Source of the DNA: Methylobacterium nonmethylotrophicum | Lineage (GTDB): Bacteria; Pseudomonadota; Alphaproteobacteria; Rhizobiales; Beijerinckiaceae | Assembly: GCF_004745635.1 (NCBI RefSeq) | Contig: NZ_SRLB01000004.1 | Span: 400,219-464,218 of the forward strand | Reading direction: 5' to 3' | Length of the DNA: 64,000 bases | Part shown: piece after piece, positions 1 to 8,504 of the stretch | Numbering within the stretch: the first letter of the stretch is position 1 | Layout: every line of letters starts with the position of its first letter | Notes under the pieces: model-generated | Database searches by the model: none | What the model was told of the DNA's origin: nothing | Seen by the model: the letters and a program-made list of their open reading frames with translations, nothing else | Translations under genes and position numbers: made by a program

Positions 1-25
1 CAGACGGTCACTCTGACGGGGGCGG

Positions 26-688
26 ATGGGCATGCTGGGCTGGTTCCGGGCATTGATGCCGCGGGAGGACCGCTTCTTCGACCTGTTCGAGCGGCATGCC
101 CGCGCGCTGGTCGCCGGGGCCGAGGCGCTGGAGGCGCTGCTCGAGGGCGGTGAGGACGTGCCGCGCTGGTGCGGGCTCATCGCCGAGCGCGAGCAGGAGG
201 CCGACGACATCGCCCGCGAGGTGCTGGAGGCGGTGCGCCGCAGCTTCATCACGCCCTTCGACCGCGGCGACATCAAGGACCTGATCCAGTCGATGGACGA
301 CGCCATCGACCAGATGAACCGCACCGCCAAGACGATCACGCTGTTCGAGGTGCGGACCTTCGATCCGGTCATGCGCGAGATGGGCGGCACGGTCCTGGAG
401 GCCGCCCGGCTCACCGCCGAGGCGGTGCCGCTGCTGACCGCCATCGGCAAGCATTCCGGCCGCCTGACCGCGCTCACCGAGCGGGTGGTCCAGGTCGAGG
501 GCCGCTCCGACGCGCTGCACGAGCAGGGCCTCAAGGCGCTCTACCACGCGCAACGGAGCGGCACCGAGCGCAGCGACCCGATGGCCTACATCATCGGCAG
601 CGAGATCCTCGGCCATCTCGAGGACGTGGTCGACCGTTTCGAGGACGTCGCCAACGAGATCAGCGCCATCGTGATCGAGAACGTGTAG
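26..688 (+). CDS. DUF47 (PhoU-like) Pit accessory protein
   Basis: This 220-aa all-helical protein has the features of the DUF47/PhoU_div family, which accompanies Pit phosphate transporters and is thought to modulate their activity at the inner face of the membrane. The start MGMLGWFRALMP followed by FDLFERHA, the acidic helices and the 'DLIQSMDDAIDQMNRTAKT' segment (about residues 88-106) are typical. An ATG at 26 follows a G-rich Shine-Dalgarno-like stretch; a second ATG at 32 is possible. The pit gene starts 11 nt after its stop, so the two are almost certainly co-transcribed. The family assignment is confident; the regulatory role is inferred from the family. Confidence 0.9.
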   Translation: MGMLGWFRALMPREDRFFDLFERHARALVAGAEALEALLEGGEDVPRWCGLIAEREQEADDIAREVLEAVRRSFITPFDRGDIKDLIQSMDDAIDQMNRTAKTITLFEVRTFDPVMREMGGTVLEAARLTAEAVPLLTAIGKHSGRLTALTERVVQVEGRSDALHEQGLKALYHAQRSGTERSDPMAYIIGSEILGHLEDVVDRFEDVANEISAIVIENV

Positions 689-699
689 GAGCGCTGATC

Positions 700-1704
700 G
701 TGGAGGCCGCCCTCTCGCTGCCGGTGCTCGCCGGCCTGATCGCCGTCGCGCTCCTGTTCGACTTCCTCAACGGCCTGCACGACGCCGCCAACTCGATCGC
801 CACCATCGTCTCGACCCGGGTGCTGCGGCCGCAATACGCCGTGCTCTGGGCCGCGTTCTTCAACTTCATCGCCTTCCTGTTCTTCGGCCTGCACGTCGCC
901 CAGACGCTCGGCACCGGCATCGTCGATGCGAGCCTCGTCGATGCGCGGGTGATCTTCGGCGCGCTTGCCGGCGCCATCGCCTGGAACGTGCTCACCTGGG
1001 TGCTCGGCATCCCGTCGAGCAGCTCGCACGCGCTCGTCGGCGGGCTCGTCGGGGCCGGGCTCGCCAAGGCCGGCTGGCAGGCGGTGGTCTGGGGCGGGCT
1101 CGGCAAGACCGCGGCCGCCATCGTGCTCTCGCCGCTGCTCGGCTTCGCGCTCGCCCTGCTCCTCGTCCTGATCGTCTCCTGGCTGTGCGTGCGCTCCACG
1201 CCCTTCGCGGTCGACCGCCGGTTCCGCTTCCTGCAATTCGTCTCCGCCTCGCTCTACTCCCTCGGCCACGGCGGCAACGACGCGCAGAAGACCATGGGCA
1301 TCATCGCTGTGCTGCTGTTCAGCCAGGGCCATCTGGGATCCGAATTCCACGTGCCGCTCTGGGTGGTGCTGTCGTGCCAGGCGGCGATGGCCGCCGGCAC
1401 GCTGCTCGGCGGCTGGCGGATCGTCCACACGATGGGCTCGCGCATCACCCGGCTGACCCCGATGCAGGGCTTCTGCGCCGAGACCGGCGGGGCGCTCACC
1501 CTGTTCGGGGCGACCTGGCTCGGGGTGCCGGTCTCGACCACCCACACCATTACCGGCGCGATCGTCGGCGTGGGGGCGGCGCGGCGCACCTCGGCGGTGC
1601 GGTGGGGGATCGCGAGCGACATCGTGGTGGCCTGGGTGCTGACCCTGCCGGCGGCGGCCCTGATCGGCGCGGGCGCCTATGCCCTGACGGCCCTGGTGGC
1701 CTGA
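700..1704 (+). CDS. pit: inorganic phosphate transporter, Pit family
   Basis: This 334-aa polytopic membrane protein imports phosphate (as metal-phosphate) using the proton gradient. The two Pit/PHO4 signature regions are visible: 'FLNGLHDAANSIATIVSTR' near the N-terminus and its internal repeat 'GGNDAQKTMGII' in the second half, followed by 'GVPVSTTHTITGAIVGVGA'. About nine to ten hydrophobic segments can be counted. The start is taken as GTG at 700, because the open frame upstream overlaps the DUF47 gene and encodes arginine-rich non-family sequence. It lies between DUF47 and a NUDIX gene, all in the same direction with gaps of about 10 nt. Confidence 0.92.
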   Translation: MEAALSLPVLAGLIAVALLFDFLNGLHDAANSIATIVSTRVLRPQYAVLWAAFFNFIAFLFFGLHVAQTLGTGIVDASLVDARVIFGALAGAIAWNVLTWVLGIPSSSSHALVGGLVGAGLAKAGWQAVVWGGLGKTAAAIVLSPLLGFALALLLVLIVSWLCVRSTPFAVDRRFRFLQFVSASLYSLGHGGNDAQKTMGIIAVLLFSQGHLGSEFHVPLWVVLSCQAAMAAGTLLGGWRIVHTMGSRITRLTPMQGFCAETGGALTLFGATWLGVPVSTTHTITGAIVGVGAARRTSAVRWGIASDIVVAWVLTLPAAALIGAGAYALTALVA

Positions 1705-1712
1705 GACCCGTC

Positions 1713-2234
1713 GTGCCGAAGCCGCAAAAGCCCCGGCCCCCGCCCAAACCCAAGAAGTCGGCCAAGGCCGCGAAAGCCAGGCGCGCGGCAAAGCCCCTGC
1801 GGCAGGTCGCGGCCCTGCCGGTTCGCCGCGACGCGGATGGCGGTGTCGAGGTGCTGCTGGTGACCTCGCGTGAGAGCCGGCGCTGGATCGCCCCGAAGGG
1901 CTGGCCGATGAAGGGCCGCAAGCCCCATCGCGCCGCTGCCATCGAGGCGCGGGAGGAGGCCGGCGTGATCGGGCGGATCGGCAAGGAGCCGGCCGGCCAC
2001 TACACCTACGCCAAGCGCCTGCCGGACGGCGGCATGGTCCCGTGCCGGGTGGCGGTCTACGTCCTCGCCGTCACCGGCAGCCTGGACGACTGGCGCGAGA
2101 AGGGGCAGCGCGAGCTGCAATGGGTCAGCGGCGAGGCGGCGGCCGCGCTCGTCCAGGAGCCGGAACTGGCGGCCCTGATCCACGACCTCGCCCGCTTGAT
2201 GGACGTGGCGGCTGGCGATCCATCGGGGGGCTGA
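1713..2234 (+). CDS. NUDIX hydrolase
   Basis: This 173-aa protein starts at GTG 1713, 8 nt after the pit stop. A lysine/proline-rich N-terminal tail (about 35 residues) precedes a NUDIX fold. The NUDIX box lies around 'GWPMKGRKPHRAAAIEAREE', with the metal-binding 'EAREEAGV' core intact but the leading Arg of REUxEE replaced by Ile and the spaced Glu not conserved. The 'RWIAPKGWPMKG' lead-in resembles proteobacterial DIPP-like NUDIX enzymes that cleave diphosphate linkages in nucleotides or inositol pyrophosphates. The substrate cannot be told from sequence. Its place behind pit suggests a link to phosphate metabolism. Confidence 0.85.
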   Translation: MPKPQKPRPPPKPKKSAKAAKARRAAKPLRQVAALPVRRDADGGVEVLLVTSRESRRWIAPKGWPMKGRKPHRAAAIEAREEAGVIGRIGKEPAGHYTYAKRLPDGGMVPCRVAVYVLAVTGSLDDWREKGQRELQWVSGEAAAALVQEPELAALIHDLARLMDVAAGDPSGG

Positions 2235-2245
2235 GCGCGCGGCGC

Positions 2246-3508
2246 CTATCGCGGGCCGGCCGCGTCGGGCCGGCGCGGTGCGGCCCTGCCGAGATGGCGC
2301 GAGAGAGCGAGCATGAGCGGCACGACGGCGAGCGCCGTCGCGGCCGCCGCCACGGCCGCCCAGCGCGGGCCGGCGAGGTCGCCGAGGCGCCCGTAGAGGA
2401 GGGGTGCTGCGAGCGCGCTGCCCCCGAGGGTGAAGGTGTAGAACACCGCGAAGGCCTGCTCGACCCGGCCCCCCGGCGCGAGGTCCGGTACGGTGCCGTA
2501 GAGGACCGAGGAGGTGCCGTTCAGGAGCAGGCCCAGCAGCGGCAGCACGACGAGGGCGGGCCGGAGTGGCAGCCCGATCACCGCCAGGATCGCCGCCGCC
2601 GTCCCGACCTCGGTGAGGATGACGGTCCGGGTGACGCCGAACCGCTCTCCCAGGCGCCCGCAGATCGCCTTGCCGAGCGCGCCGCCGATGAACACCAGCG
2701 AGAGCGCGAGCCCGACGAGGGGCAGCGCCGCCCCCTTCTGCCCGAGCAGGAACGGCAGGTAGAGCAGGAAGGCGGGACGCGCGGCGTTGTCGAGCATGCC
2801 GATGGCGACGAGGAGCCCGAAGCCGGTGCGGCCGGTTTCCGACCCCCCCTTGCGGACCGCATGCCGCCTTTCGTCCGACGGCGCGTCCCGCGCGACGGGA
2901 TCGCGGGGCAGCAGCAGGCCGACCGCCAGCGCGACGGCGGCGCCCGCCCCCGCCACGAGCCAGAGCGCCACGCGCCAATCCGCGAGCGTCATCAGCAGGC
3001 CCACCACGGGCGGCACCGCGGCTTTTCCCAGATCGCCCGCGAAGTTGTAGGTCCCGAGCGGCCCGCGGGCCGCTCGGCCGTAGGCCCGGGCGATCACCGC
3101 CGAGGCCAGGGGATGCTGCGTGCTGCAGCCGGCCCCGACGAGCAGGAGGGCGATGCCGAGACCGACGAGACCGCCCGACAGGCCGGCGAGGGCGTAGCCG
3201 GCGGCGCTCACGAGCGTGCCGAGCACCAGCATGGGGCGCGCGCCCCACAGCCGCGCGAGGTGGCTCGAGGGAATCTGCAGGGCCGCCAGCGAGCCGGTGC
3301 AGAGCGTGCGCAGGAGCGCGAGTGCGGCGTAGCCAAGGCCGAACTCCGCCTGCCAGACCGGCAGCAGCACGTAGATCAGGTCGGTGTAGCCGTCGTGCAG
3401 GGCGTGGTTGAGGCCGGCTGCCGCCAGGGTCCGCCCCGGCAGGCTCCGCCGCGGATCGTTGTCCGGCACGGTGGGATGGGGCGAGGCGAGATCGGGAGCG
3501 AGGGACAT
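2246..3508 (-). CDS. MFS transporter, fosmidomycin-resistance (Fsr)-like
   Basis: This is a 420-aa major facilitator protein with about 12 membrane segments. The opening segment 'LNHALHDGYTDLIYVLLPVW' closely follows the Fsr (fosmidomycin resistance) subgroup pattern of H-x3-DG-x4-Y-x-LLP, which are proton-driven exporters. A charged loop between the two six-helix halves (about residues 195-220) is normal for MFS. It is transcribed convergently with the NUDIX gene (11 nt between stops) and divergently from the LysR gene at 3604, which may regulate it. The exported compound is unknown. The family call is firm and the drug-efflux role is tentative. Confidence 0.85.
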   Translation of the reverse strand: MSLAPDLASPHPTVPDNDPRRSLPGRTLAAAGLNHALHDGYTDLIYVLLPVWQAEFGLGYAALALLRTLCTGSLAALQIPSSHLARLWGARPMLVLGTLVSAAGYALAGLSGGLVGLGIALLLVGAGCSTQHPLASAVIARAYGRAARGPLGTYNFAGDLGKAAVPPVVGLLMTLADWRVALWLVAGAGAAVALAVGLLLPRDPVARDAPSDERRHAVRKGGSETGRTGFGLLVAIGMLDNAARPAFLLYLPFLLGQKGAALPLVGLALSLVFIGGALGKAICGRLGERFGVTRTVILTEVGTAAAILAVIGLPLRPALVVLPLLGLLLNGTSSVLYGTVPDLAPGGRVEQAFAVFYTFTLGGSALAAPLLYGRLGDLAGPRWAAVAAAATALAVVPLMLALSRHLGRAAPRRPDAAGPR

Positions 3509-3603
3509 CGGGCTTTCGCTGTCGTTTCCCTCGCACGATCGCGTCCTCGCACGCCCCTGACAAACGTCTTATCCTGACGCTCGCGTGAGGAAACCTGACC
3601 CGA

Positions 3604-4488
3604 ATGCACCGGCGCCTGCCGCCCCTGAACGCCCTGCGCGCCTTCGAGGCCGCGGGCCGCCACGCCAGCTTCACCCGCGCGGCCGCCGAGCTGGGCGTCA
3701 GCCACGGCGCGGTGAGCCGGCACGTGCAGGCCCTGGAGGCGTGGCTGCAGCTGCCCCTGTTCGAGCGGCACAACCGGCGCGTGGTCCTCACCGAGGTCGG
3801 GCGCCGCTACCTGGCGGAGATCGGCGCCGCCCTCGACCGCGTCGCGCTCGCGACCGCGCGCGAGGTGGAGCGCGGGCGGCCGCGCCTGCTGCGGGTGAAC
3901 GCGCTCGCGACCTTCACCCTGCGCTGGCTGATCCCGCGCCTCTCCGCCTTCCAGCTCGCCAACCCGGCGGTCGAGGTCCGGCTGACCACCTCGAACGTTC
4001 CCCTCGCCCAGATCGCCGAGCCGTTCGACGTCGCCATTCGGGGCGGTCCGGACGCGCGGCCAGGCCATGTCGGGCGGCTCTTCCTGCCCGAGACCCGTAT
4101 TCCGGTCTGCAGCCCGGGCCTGCTGCGGCGCCTCCCGCTCGCGGAGCCGGCGGAGTTGTGCCGCCACACCCTGCTGCATGCCGCAACGATGACGCAGGTC
4201 TGGCCGCAATGGCTGCGCGCCGCCGGCGTGCCGGACCTGCAGCCGCAGGCCTCGGTCACGCTCGAGCACTTCTACCTGACGCTCCAGGCGGCGCTGGACG
4301 GCCTCGGCGTGGCGATGGGCCCGGCGCGGCTGATCGCCGACGACGTGGCGGCCGGCCGGCTCACGCTGCCTTTTGCCGGCCCGTCGCTGCCGGCGCGCAG
4401 CTACCACACCTTCGTCCCCGAGACCCGCGCCGAGGATCCGGCCGTGCGCGCGTTCTGCGCCTGGCTTGTCGCGGCGGCGGGAGCCTGA
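3604..4488 (+). CDS. LysR-family regulator (GcvA-like)
   Basis: This 294-aa LysR-type regulator has an N-terminal winged helix-turn-helix at about residues 5-63 ('LNALRAFEAAGRHASFTRAA', 'HGAVSRHVQALE') and a C-terminal effector-binding domain. The 'PPLNALRAFEAAGRH' start and 'FERHNRRVVLTEVGRRYL' segment resemble the GcvA/AmpR subgroup. An ATG at 3604 is the first codon of the conserved region. The gene is divergent from the MFS gene across a 95-bp gap, the usual arrangement in which a LysR protein controls its neighbour and itself; that target is inferred. Confidence 0.88.
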   Translation: MHRRLPPLNALRAFEAAGRHASFTRAAAELGVSHGAVSRHVQALEAWLQLPLFERHNRRVVLTEVGRRYLAEIGAALDRVALATAREVERGRPRLLRVNALATFTLRWLIPRLSAFQLANPAVEVRLTTSNVPLAQIAEPFDVAIRGGPDARPGHVGRLFLPETRIPVCSPGLLRRLPLAEPAELCRHTLLHAATMTQVWPQWLRAAGVPDLQPQASVTLEHFYLTLQAALDGLGVAMGPARLIADDVAAGRLTLPFAGPSLPARSYHTFVPETRAEDPAVRAFCAWLVAAAGA

Positions 4489-4671
4489 AGCGGGGTCGTT
4501 CGCCGGACAGGGCCGGCGCCGCGTCGCCGGCGCGGTCGACGCTGCCGACCAGGTGCCGCATGCGGGCGTTCCGAAGCGCGATCGCCGAACCGTCACACGG
4601 GGCCGGCAGGTCGGTCCCGGCGATCGCCCGAGGCGGCGTCGCACAGCCTGCCGCAGGCTCGAAACAGGCTC

Positions 4672-7533
4672 TCAGGCCGCCGCGATCAGGTCGTTCCGGG
4701 CCAGGAGGAACCGGGGCACGGCGGCGGCCGGGAGCGGCCGGCTCAGCAGGTAGCCCTGGACTTCCGAGAACCCGCTCGCCCGCAGCCGGGCGAGCTGCTC
4801 GGGCGTCTCGACGCCCTCCGCCGTGGTGGTGATCCGCAGGGTGCGGCCGAGCTCGGCCACGACGTGGACGATCGCGGCGGCCTCGTCCTTCTCGAGCAGG
4901 TTGCGGACGAACGATTGGTCCAGCTTGATCTTGTCGAACCGGAAGCCGTTGAGGGAGCTCAGGGACGAGTAGCCGGTGCCGAAATCGTCCATCGAGAACC
5001 GCACGCCGAGGCGGCGCAGCCGGGTCAGCATGTCGTAGGTCGCCCGATCCTGGCTCAGGATGACCGATTCGGTGATCTCGAGCTCGAGGCGGCGGCTCGG
5101 CAGCCGGGTCGCGCGCAGGACCTGCTCGACGAGCTGGTCGAGGTCGCCGCTGCGGAACTGCATCGGCGAGATGTTGACCGCGACGCGCGGGTGGCCGGGC
5201 CAGTCCATCGCGTCGGTGCAGGCCGTCCGCAGGACGTAGGCGCCGAGCGCGTCGATGAGGCCGGTCGCCTCGGCGACGGGAATGAACTCGCCCGGCGAGA
5301 TCCATCCTCGCTCCGGATGGTGCCAGCGGGCGAGCGCCTCGAGGCCGGTCACCGCATTCGTCGTCAGGTCGAACAGCGGCTGGTAGTGCAGGGCGATCTG
5401 CCCGCTCTCGATCGCGAGCTTCAGCTCGCGTTCCAGCCAGCGGCGCTGGTGCTGGCGCTCCTCCATGTCCGGTTCGAAGACGCGCACCCGCCGGCCGCCC
5501 TCCGCCTTGGCGGCGTAGAGGGCGAGGTCGGCGCGGCGCAGCAGGTGGTCGCCGTCGGCGTCGACCTCCGCCGAGACCGCGATCCCGAGGCTCGCATCGG
5601 CCGAGACGAGCTGGTCGGCGATCAGGAACGGGCGCTTGAGCTGGACCAGGGCCTCGTCCGCCAGCCGGATCGCCGCGTCCGGCAGGTCGGACCCGGACAG
5701 GACCACGGCGAACTCGTCGCCGCCGAGGCGCGCGACGGTGCTGCCGGGCGGGCTCAACGCCGTCAGCCGGCGGCCGACCTGCCGCAAGAGCTCGTCCCCC
5801 GCCGGGTGGCCGAGCGTGTCGTTGATGCCCTTGAAGTCGTCGAGGTCGAGGCAGATCACGGCGGCTGCGCGGCCGCCCCGCCCGTGCTCAGAGATGGCCG
5901 CGGCCATGCGCTCGGCCAGGAGGACGCGGTTCGGGAGCCCGGTCAGGGCGTCGTGGGTCGCCAGGTGGGTGATGCGCGCCTGGGCGCGCACGCTCGCGGT
6001 CACGTCCTCGTGGGTCTCCACCCAGCCGCCGTCGGCCATCGGCTGGACCCGGATCGCGACGCAGCGCCCGTCCGCGAGGGTCGCGGTCGCGGTCGGGCCC
6101 GGCGGGACGGTCCCGGTGCCCGGCGCCTCCGCCAGGCCGGCCAGCCTCCGGACCTCGGCGTGGGTCGGGTCGGACGCGAGCGCGCCCTGGGCGATCCCGT
6201 AGATGCGCAGGAACTGCGCGTTGAACACCTTGAGGCGGCCGTTGGCGCTGAACATGCACAGGCCCTGGGACATGTTGTTCAAGGCCGCGTCGAACCGCGC
6301 GTTCTGCTCCTGAAGCTGGCCCTCGCGCTCGGTCAGGGCCGCATTCTGCCGGAAGACGTCGTCCCGCAGCTGGTCGCGCTCGGCCAGGGAGTGCTCGAGG
6401 ACCACGACGGCCCGGGCGATGTCGCCGACCTCGTCCTTGCGGCCGACCTCCGGCACCGCGACGTGCCAGTTGCCCCGGGCGACCTCGGACACCGTCTCGG
6501 CGATCCGGACGAGCGGGCGGGTGATGCGGCTCGACAGGATCAGCAGCACCACCGCGACGAGGAGCAGGGTGAGGCCCGCGAAAGCCCAGAGGGTGCTGAG
6601 GAGCGAGCGGGAGCTGCCCTCGCCGATGCTGACGACCTTGCCGGTGAGCTGCTCGAGCTCCCGCAAGGGGGCCGCGGCGCATATCCGGAGGCTCGGCGCC
6701 ATGGGGATGCACCGCGCGACCTTGTCGGCCCCGGCGACGGCCCGCAGGCCCGCCCCCGAGGGCTCACCCAGCACGACGCCGTTGCGCTCGGCGCCCGCCG
6801 AGGAGAGCAGGCGCGGGCCGGCCACGATCAGCACGTCGCGTCCGCTCAGGGCCGAGAACGCCGCCAGCGTCGGCTCCCGCGGGCGCAGGACGCGGTAGCC
6901 GACGAGCCCGCCGACCACCTCGCCGAAATCGTCGAACAGCGGCTGACCGAGGACGTCAACCACGGTGCCGGTCTCGTCCGCGGCCAGCGCCCGGGCGAGC
7001 GCCTCGTCCCAGCGCAGGCTGAGCACGAACCCGGTCGACCGCTCGCGGTCGTTCCGGGCCATCATCGTCCGCAGGGCGGCCGAAAGGGGTGTCCGGGCGA
7101 GGCCCGCATTGGCCGAGAGGAGGTCGGCGTCGACCCGGTCGGCGGTCAGGGCGCGCAGGTTCAGGTCGAAGGCGATCACCCCGTCGAGGTCGGCCAGCGC
7201 GAGGGCCGGCCGCAGGAGCTCGGAGGCCGCCACCGTGTTGCCGGAGAACACCGCCTTCGCCACGTCCCAGCGCCTGGCGAGCGTGGCGAAGCGGCGCTCC
7301 ACGTCCTCGCGCTGGATCTGGAGGCGGGAGGCCGCGAGCTTGGCGTCGCTGAGGAGGCGCCCGGAGAGCTGCGATTCCGACCAGCTCGACACCTCCCGGG
7401 CCTGTTCGCTCAGCGTCTGTCCGGACCGGAGCGCCACGAGGGAGACGAGCACGGCGAGCGCGATGGCGGCCGTCGAGACCGTCGCGCCGACGAGGCGCGC
7501 GCGCAGGGTCCGCAGGAACGGGGGGCGGGTCAC
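4672..7533 (-). CDS. membrane GGDEF/EAL c-di-GMP turnover protein with HAMP and PAS
   Basis: This 953-aa signalling protein has a membrane segment at about 18-37, a large periplasmic sensor region (about 40-308), a second membrane segment (312-335), HAMP (336-390), PAS-like (410-520), GGDEF (about 525-685) and EAL (about 695-945). The cyclase motif is intact ('RLGGDEFAVV', residues 602-611), with no RxxD inhibitory site five residues upstream. The phosphodiesterase motif 'LEALARWHHPERG' and 'DDFGTGYSSLS' are also intact, so both activities are possible. It starts at GTG 7533, and the GTGA overlaps the stop of the upstream binding-protein gene. The periplasmic partner probably gates the enzyme; this is inference. 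Confidence 0.92.
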   Translation of the reverse strand: MTRPPFLRTLRARLVGATVSTAAIALAVLVSLVALRSGQTLSEQAREVSSWSESQLSGRLLSDAKLAASRLQIQREDVERRFATLARRWDVAKAVFSGNTVAASELLRPALALADLDGVIAFDLNLRALTADRVDADLLSANAGLARTPLSAALRTMMARNDRERSTGFVLSLRWDEALARALAADETGTVVDVLGQPLFDDFGEVVGGLVGYRVLRPREPTLAAFSALSGRDVLIVAGPRLLSSAGAERNGVVLGEPSGAGLRAVAGADKVARCIPMAPSLRICAAAPLRELEQLTGKVVSIGEGSSRSLLSTLWAFAGLTLLLVAVVLLILSSRITRPLVRIAETVSEVARGNWHVAVPEVGRKDEVGDIARAVVVLEHSLAERDQLRDDVFRQNAALTEREGQLQEQNARFDAALNNMSQGLCMFSANGRLKVFNAQFLRIYGIAQGALASDPTHAEVRRLAGLAEAPGTGTVPPGPTATATLADGRCVAIRVQPMADGGWVETHEDVTASVRAQARITHLATHDALTGLPNRVLLAERMAAAISEHGRGGRAAAVICLDLDDFKGINDTLGHPAGDELLRQVGRRLTALSPPGSTVARLGGDEFAVVLSGSDLPDAAIRLADEALVQLKRPFLIADQLVSADASLGIAVSAEVDADGDHLLRRADLALYAAKAEGGRRVRVFEPDMEERQHQRRWLERELKLAIESGQIALHYQPLFDLTTNAVTGLEALARWHHPERGWISPGEFIPVAEATGLIDALGAYVLRTACTDAMDWPGHPRVAVNISPMQFRSGDLDQLVEQVLRATRLPSRRLELEITESVILSQDRATYDMLTRLRRLGVRFSMDDFGTGYSSLSSLNGFRFDKIKLDQSFVRNLLEKDEAAAIVHVVAELGRTLRITTTAEGVETPEQLARLRASGFSEVQGYLLSRPLPAAAVPRFLLARNDLIAAA

Positions 7534-8339
7534 GGCTTGAGCGGAGCGCCGCCCCGCTCCGCCAGCAGCCGCCCCGCACGCTCGGAGGTGGCGAAGGCGA
7601 GGAAGGCGGCGGAGGCCGCGTCCCGGGTGGCCGCCTTGTAGATCAGCGCGAGGGTCACGGCACTCGGATAGCCGGGATCGCGCGGGGCGTGGCCGTCGAT
7701 CGCCAGGACCGTCATGGTCCCCGCCAGGGCCGGGGAGAATGGCCCGAAGCCGATCGCGCCGGGGGTCTGCCGCACCGTCTCGACGGCGTCCTGGGTCGTC
7801 GTCGCGGTCTTGGAGCGCGTGGTGAGGACGAGGTCGCGCCAGCCCGGCATGCTCGCGCGCAGCACCGCGAGGGTGCTGTCCGTCTCCTCGCGCCGGACCA
7901 CCCGGATCCTGAGGTCGGGGCCGCCGACCGCGTTCCAGTTCTCGATCCGTCCCGAGAAGATACCCGCCACCTGGTCGCTCGTCAGGCCCGTCACCCCGGC
8001 GTCCCGGTGGACGAAGATCGCGGAGGGGATGCGCACGAGCGGGACCTCGACCAGGCCCTGCGCCTTCTCGGCCTCCGTGAGCGGACGCGCCACCCGGCCG
8101 AGCTTCTGGCGCTCGCCGCCTACCGCCGCCACCGCCCCGCCGGAGCCGATGCTCGGCGGCACCGCGATGCGGGTCTCGCCCGGCTCGGCATTGTAGGCGG
8201 TCGCCAGCGCCTGCAGCATCTCGATCCCGTCACCCGTCCCGACGACGGCGAGCTCCTCTGCCTGCCCCCCGGTCGCCAGGGTGACGGTGAGGAGCGCGGC
8301 GACGCAGACCTTGCGGATCCTGATGAATGCTTGTGCCAT
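7530..8339 (-). CDS. PstS-like periplasmic substrate-binding protein
   Basis: This 269-aa protein has a cleavable signal peptide (about residues 1-27, ending near GGQA|EE) and a PBP-like fold of the phosphate-binding (PstS) type. Recognisable family elements are 'PPSIGSGGAVAAV' near residue 62 and 'LTSDQVAGIFSGRIENWNAV', the standard PstS-like motif. The oxyanion loop, usually D-G-S-G-T, is 'EETDSTLAVL', so phosphate binding is uncertain. No Pst permease or ATPase follows; instead the stop overlaps the start of the GGDEF/EAL gene by 4 nt. It probably serves as a ligand sensor for that protein. The fold call is confident, the ligand is not. Confidence 0.85.
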   Translation of the reverse strand: MAQAFIRIRKVCVAALLTVTLATGGQAEELAVVGTGDGIEMLQALATAYNAEPGETRIAVPPSIGSGGAVAAVGGERQKLGRVARPLTEAEKAQGLVEVPLVRIPSAIFVHRDAGVTGLTSDQVAGIFSGRIENWNAVGGPDLRIRVVRREETDSTLAVLRASMPGWRDLVLTTRSKTATTTQDAVETVRQTPGAIGFGPFSPALAGTMTVLAIDGHAPRDPGYPSAVTLALIYKAATRDAASAAFLAFATSERAGRLLAERGGAPLKP

Positions 8340-8396
8340 GACCGCACTCTGCGGCCCAAACCTTTAAATTCCAATCACCGGGTCAGGCAGCATAGG

Positions 8397-8421
8397 TGAT
8401 TAGTTAACAGACCGCTAATCA
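8397..8421. promoter_or_regulatory. inverted repeat upstream of the binding-protein/GGDEF operon
   Basis: A perfect 7-bp dyad, TGATTAG and CTAATCA, is separated by 11 bp of AT-rich sequence. It lies 58 bp upstream of the ATG at 8339, in a locally AT-rich patch that also holds TTTAAA. The geometry (outer bases spanning a T-N11-A-like core) is what dimeric regulators such as LysR proteins bind. No PhoB-box direct repeat was recognised. Which regulator binds is unknown. Confidence 0.4.
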
Positions 8422-8504
8422 TCCTTCGCGAAAGCGATCGCCGGACCGCCCCCGAAAACAACGTGGAGCAAAATCTCGAGCGACAATCCAGGCTGCACCT
8501 CCGC

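Noticed and set aside
169..699. Long plus-strand frame running into pit
   Set aside because: The upstream part overlaps the DUF47 gene in another frame and encodes arginine/histidine-rich sequence; only the part from GTG 700 resembles Pit.
1677..3791. 704-aa minus-strand frame over the NUDIX/MFS/LysR region
   Set aside because: It is the antisense shadow of GC-rich genes, with no domain-like content, and crosses three convincing genes.
4864..7641. 925-aa plus-strand frame opposite the GGDEF/EAL gene
   Set aside because: Composition (Arg, Gly, Ala, His, Asp) is that of a reverse-complement shadow; the minus-strand gene has clear GGDEF and EAL motifs.
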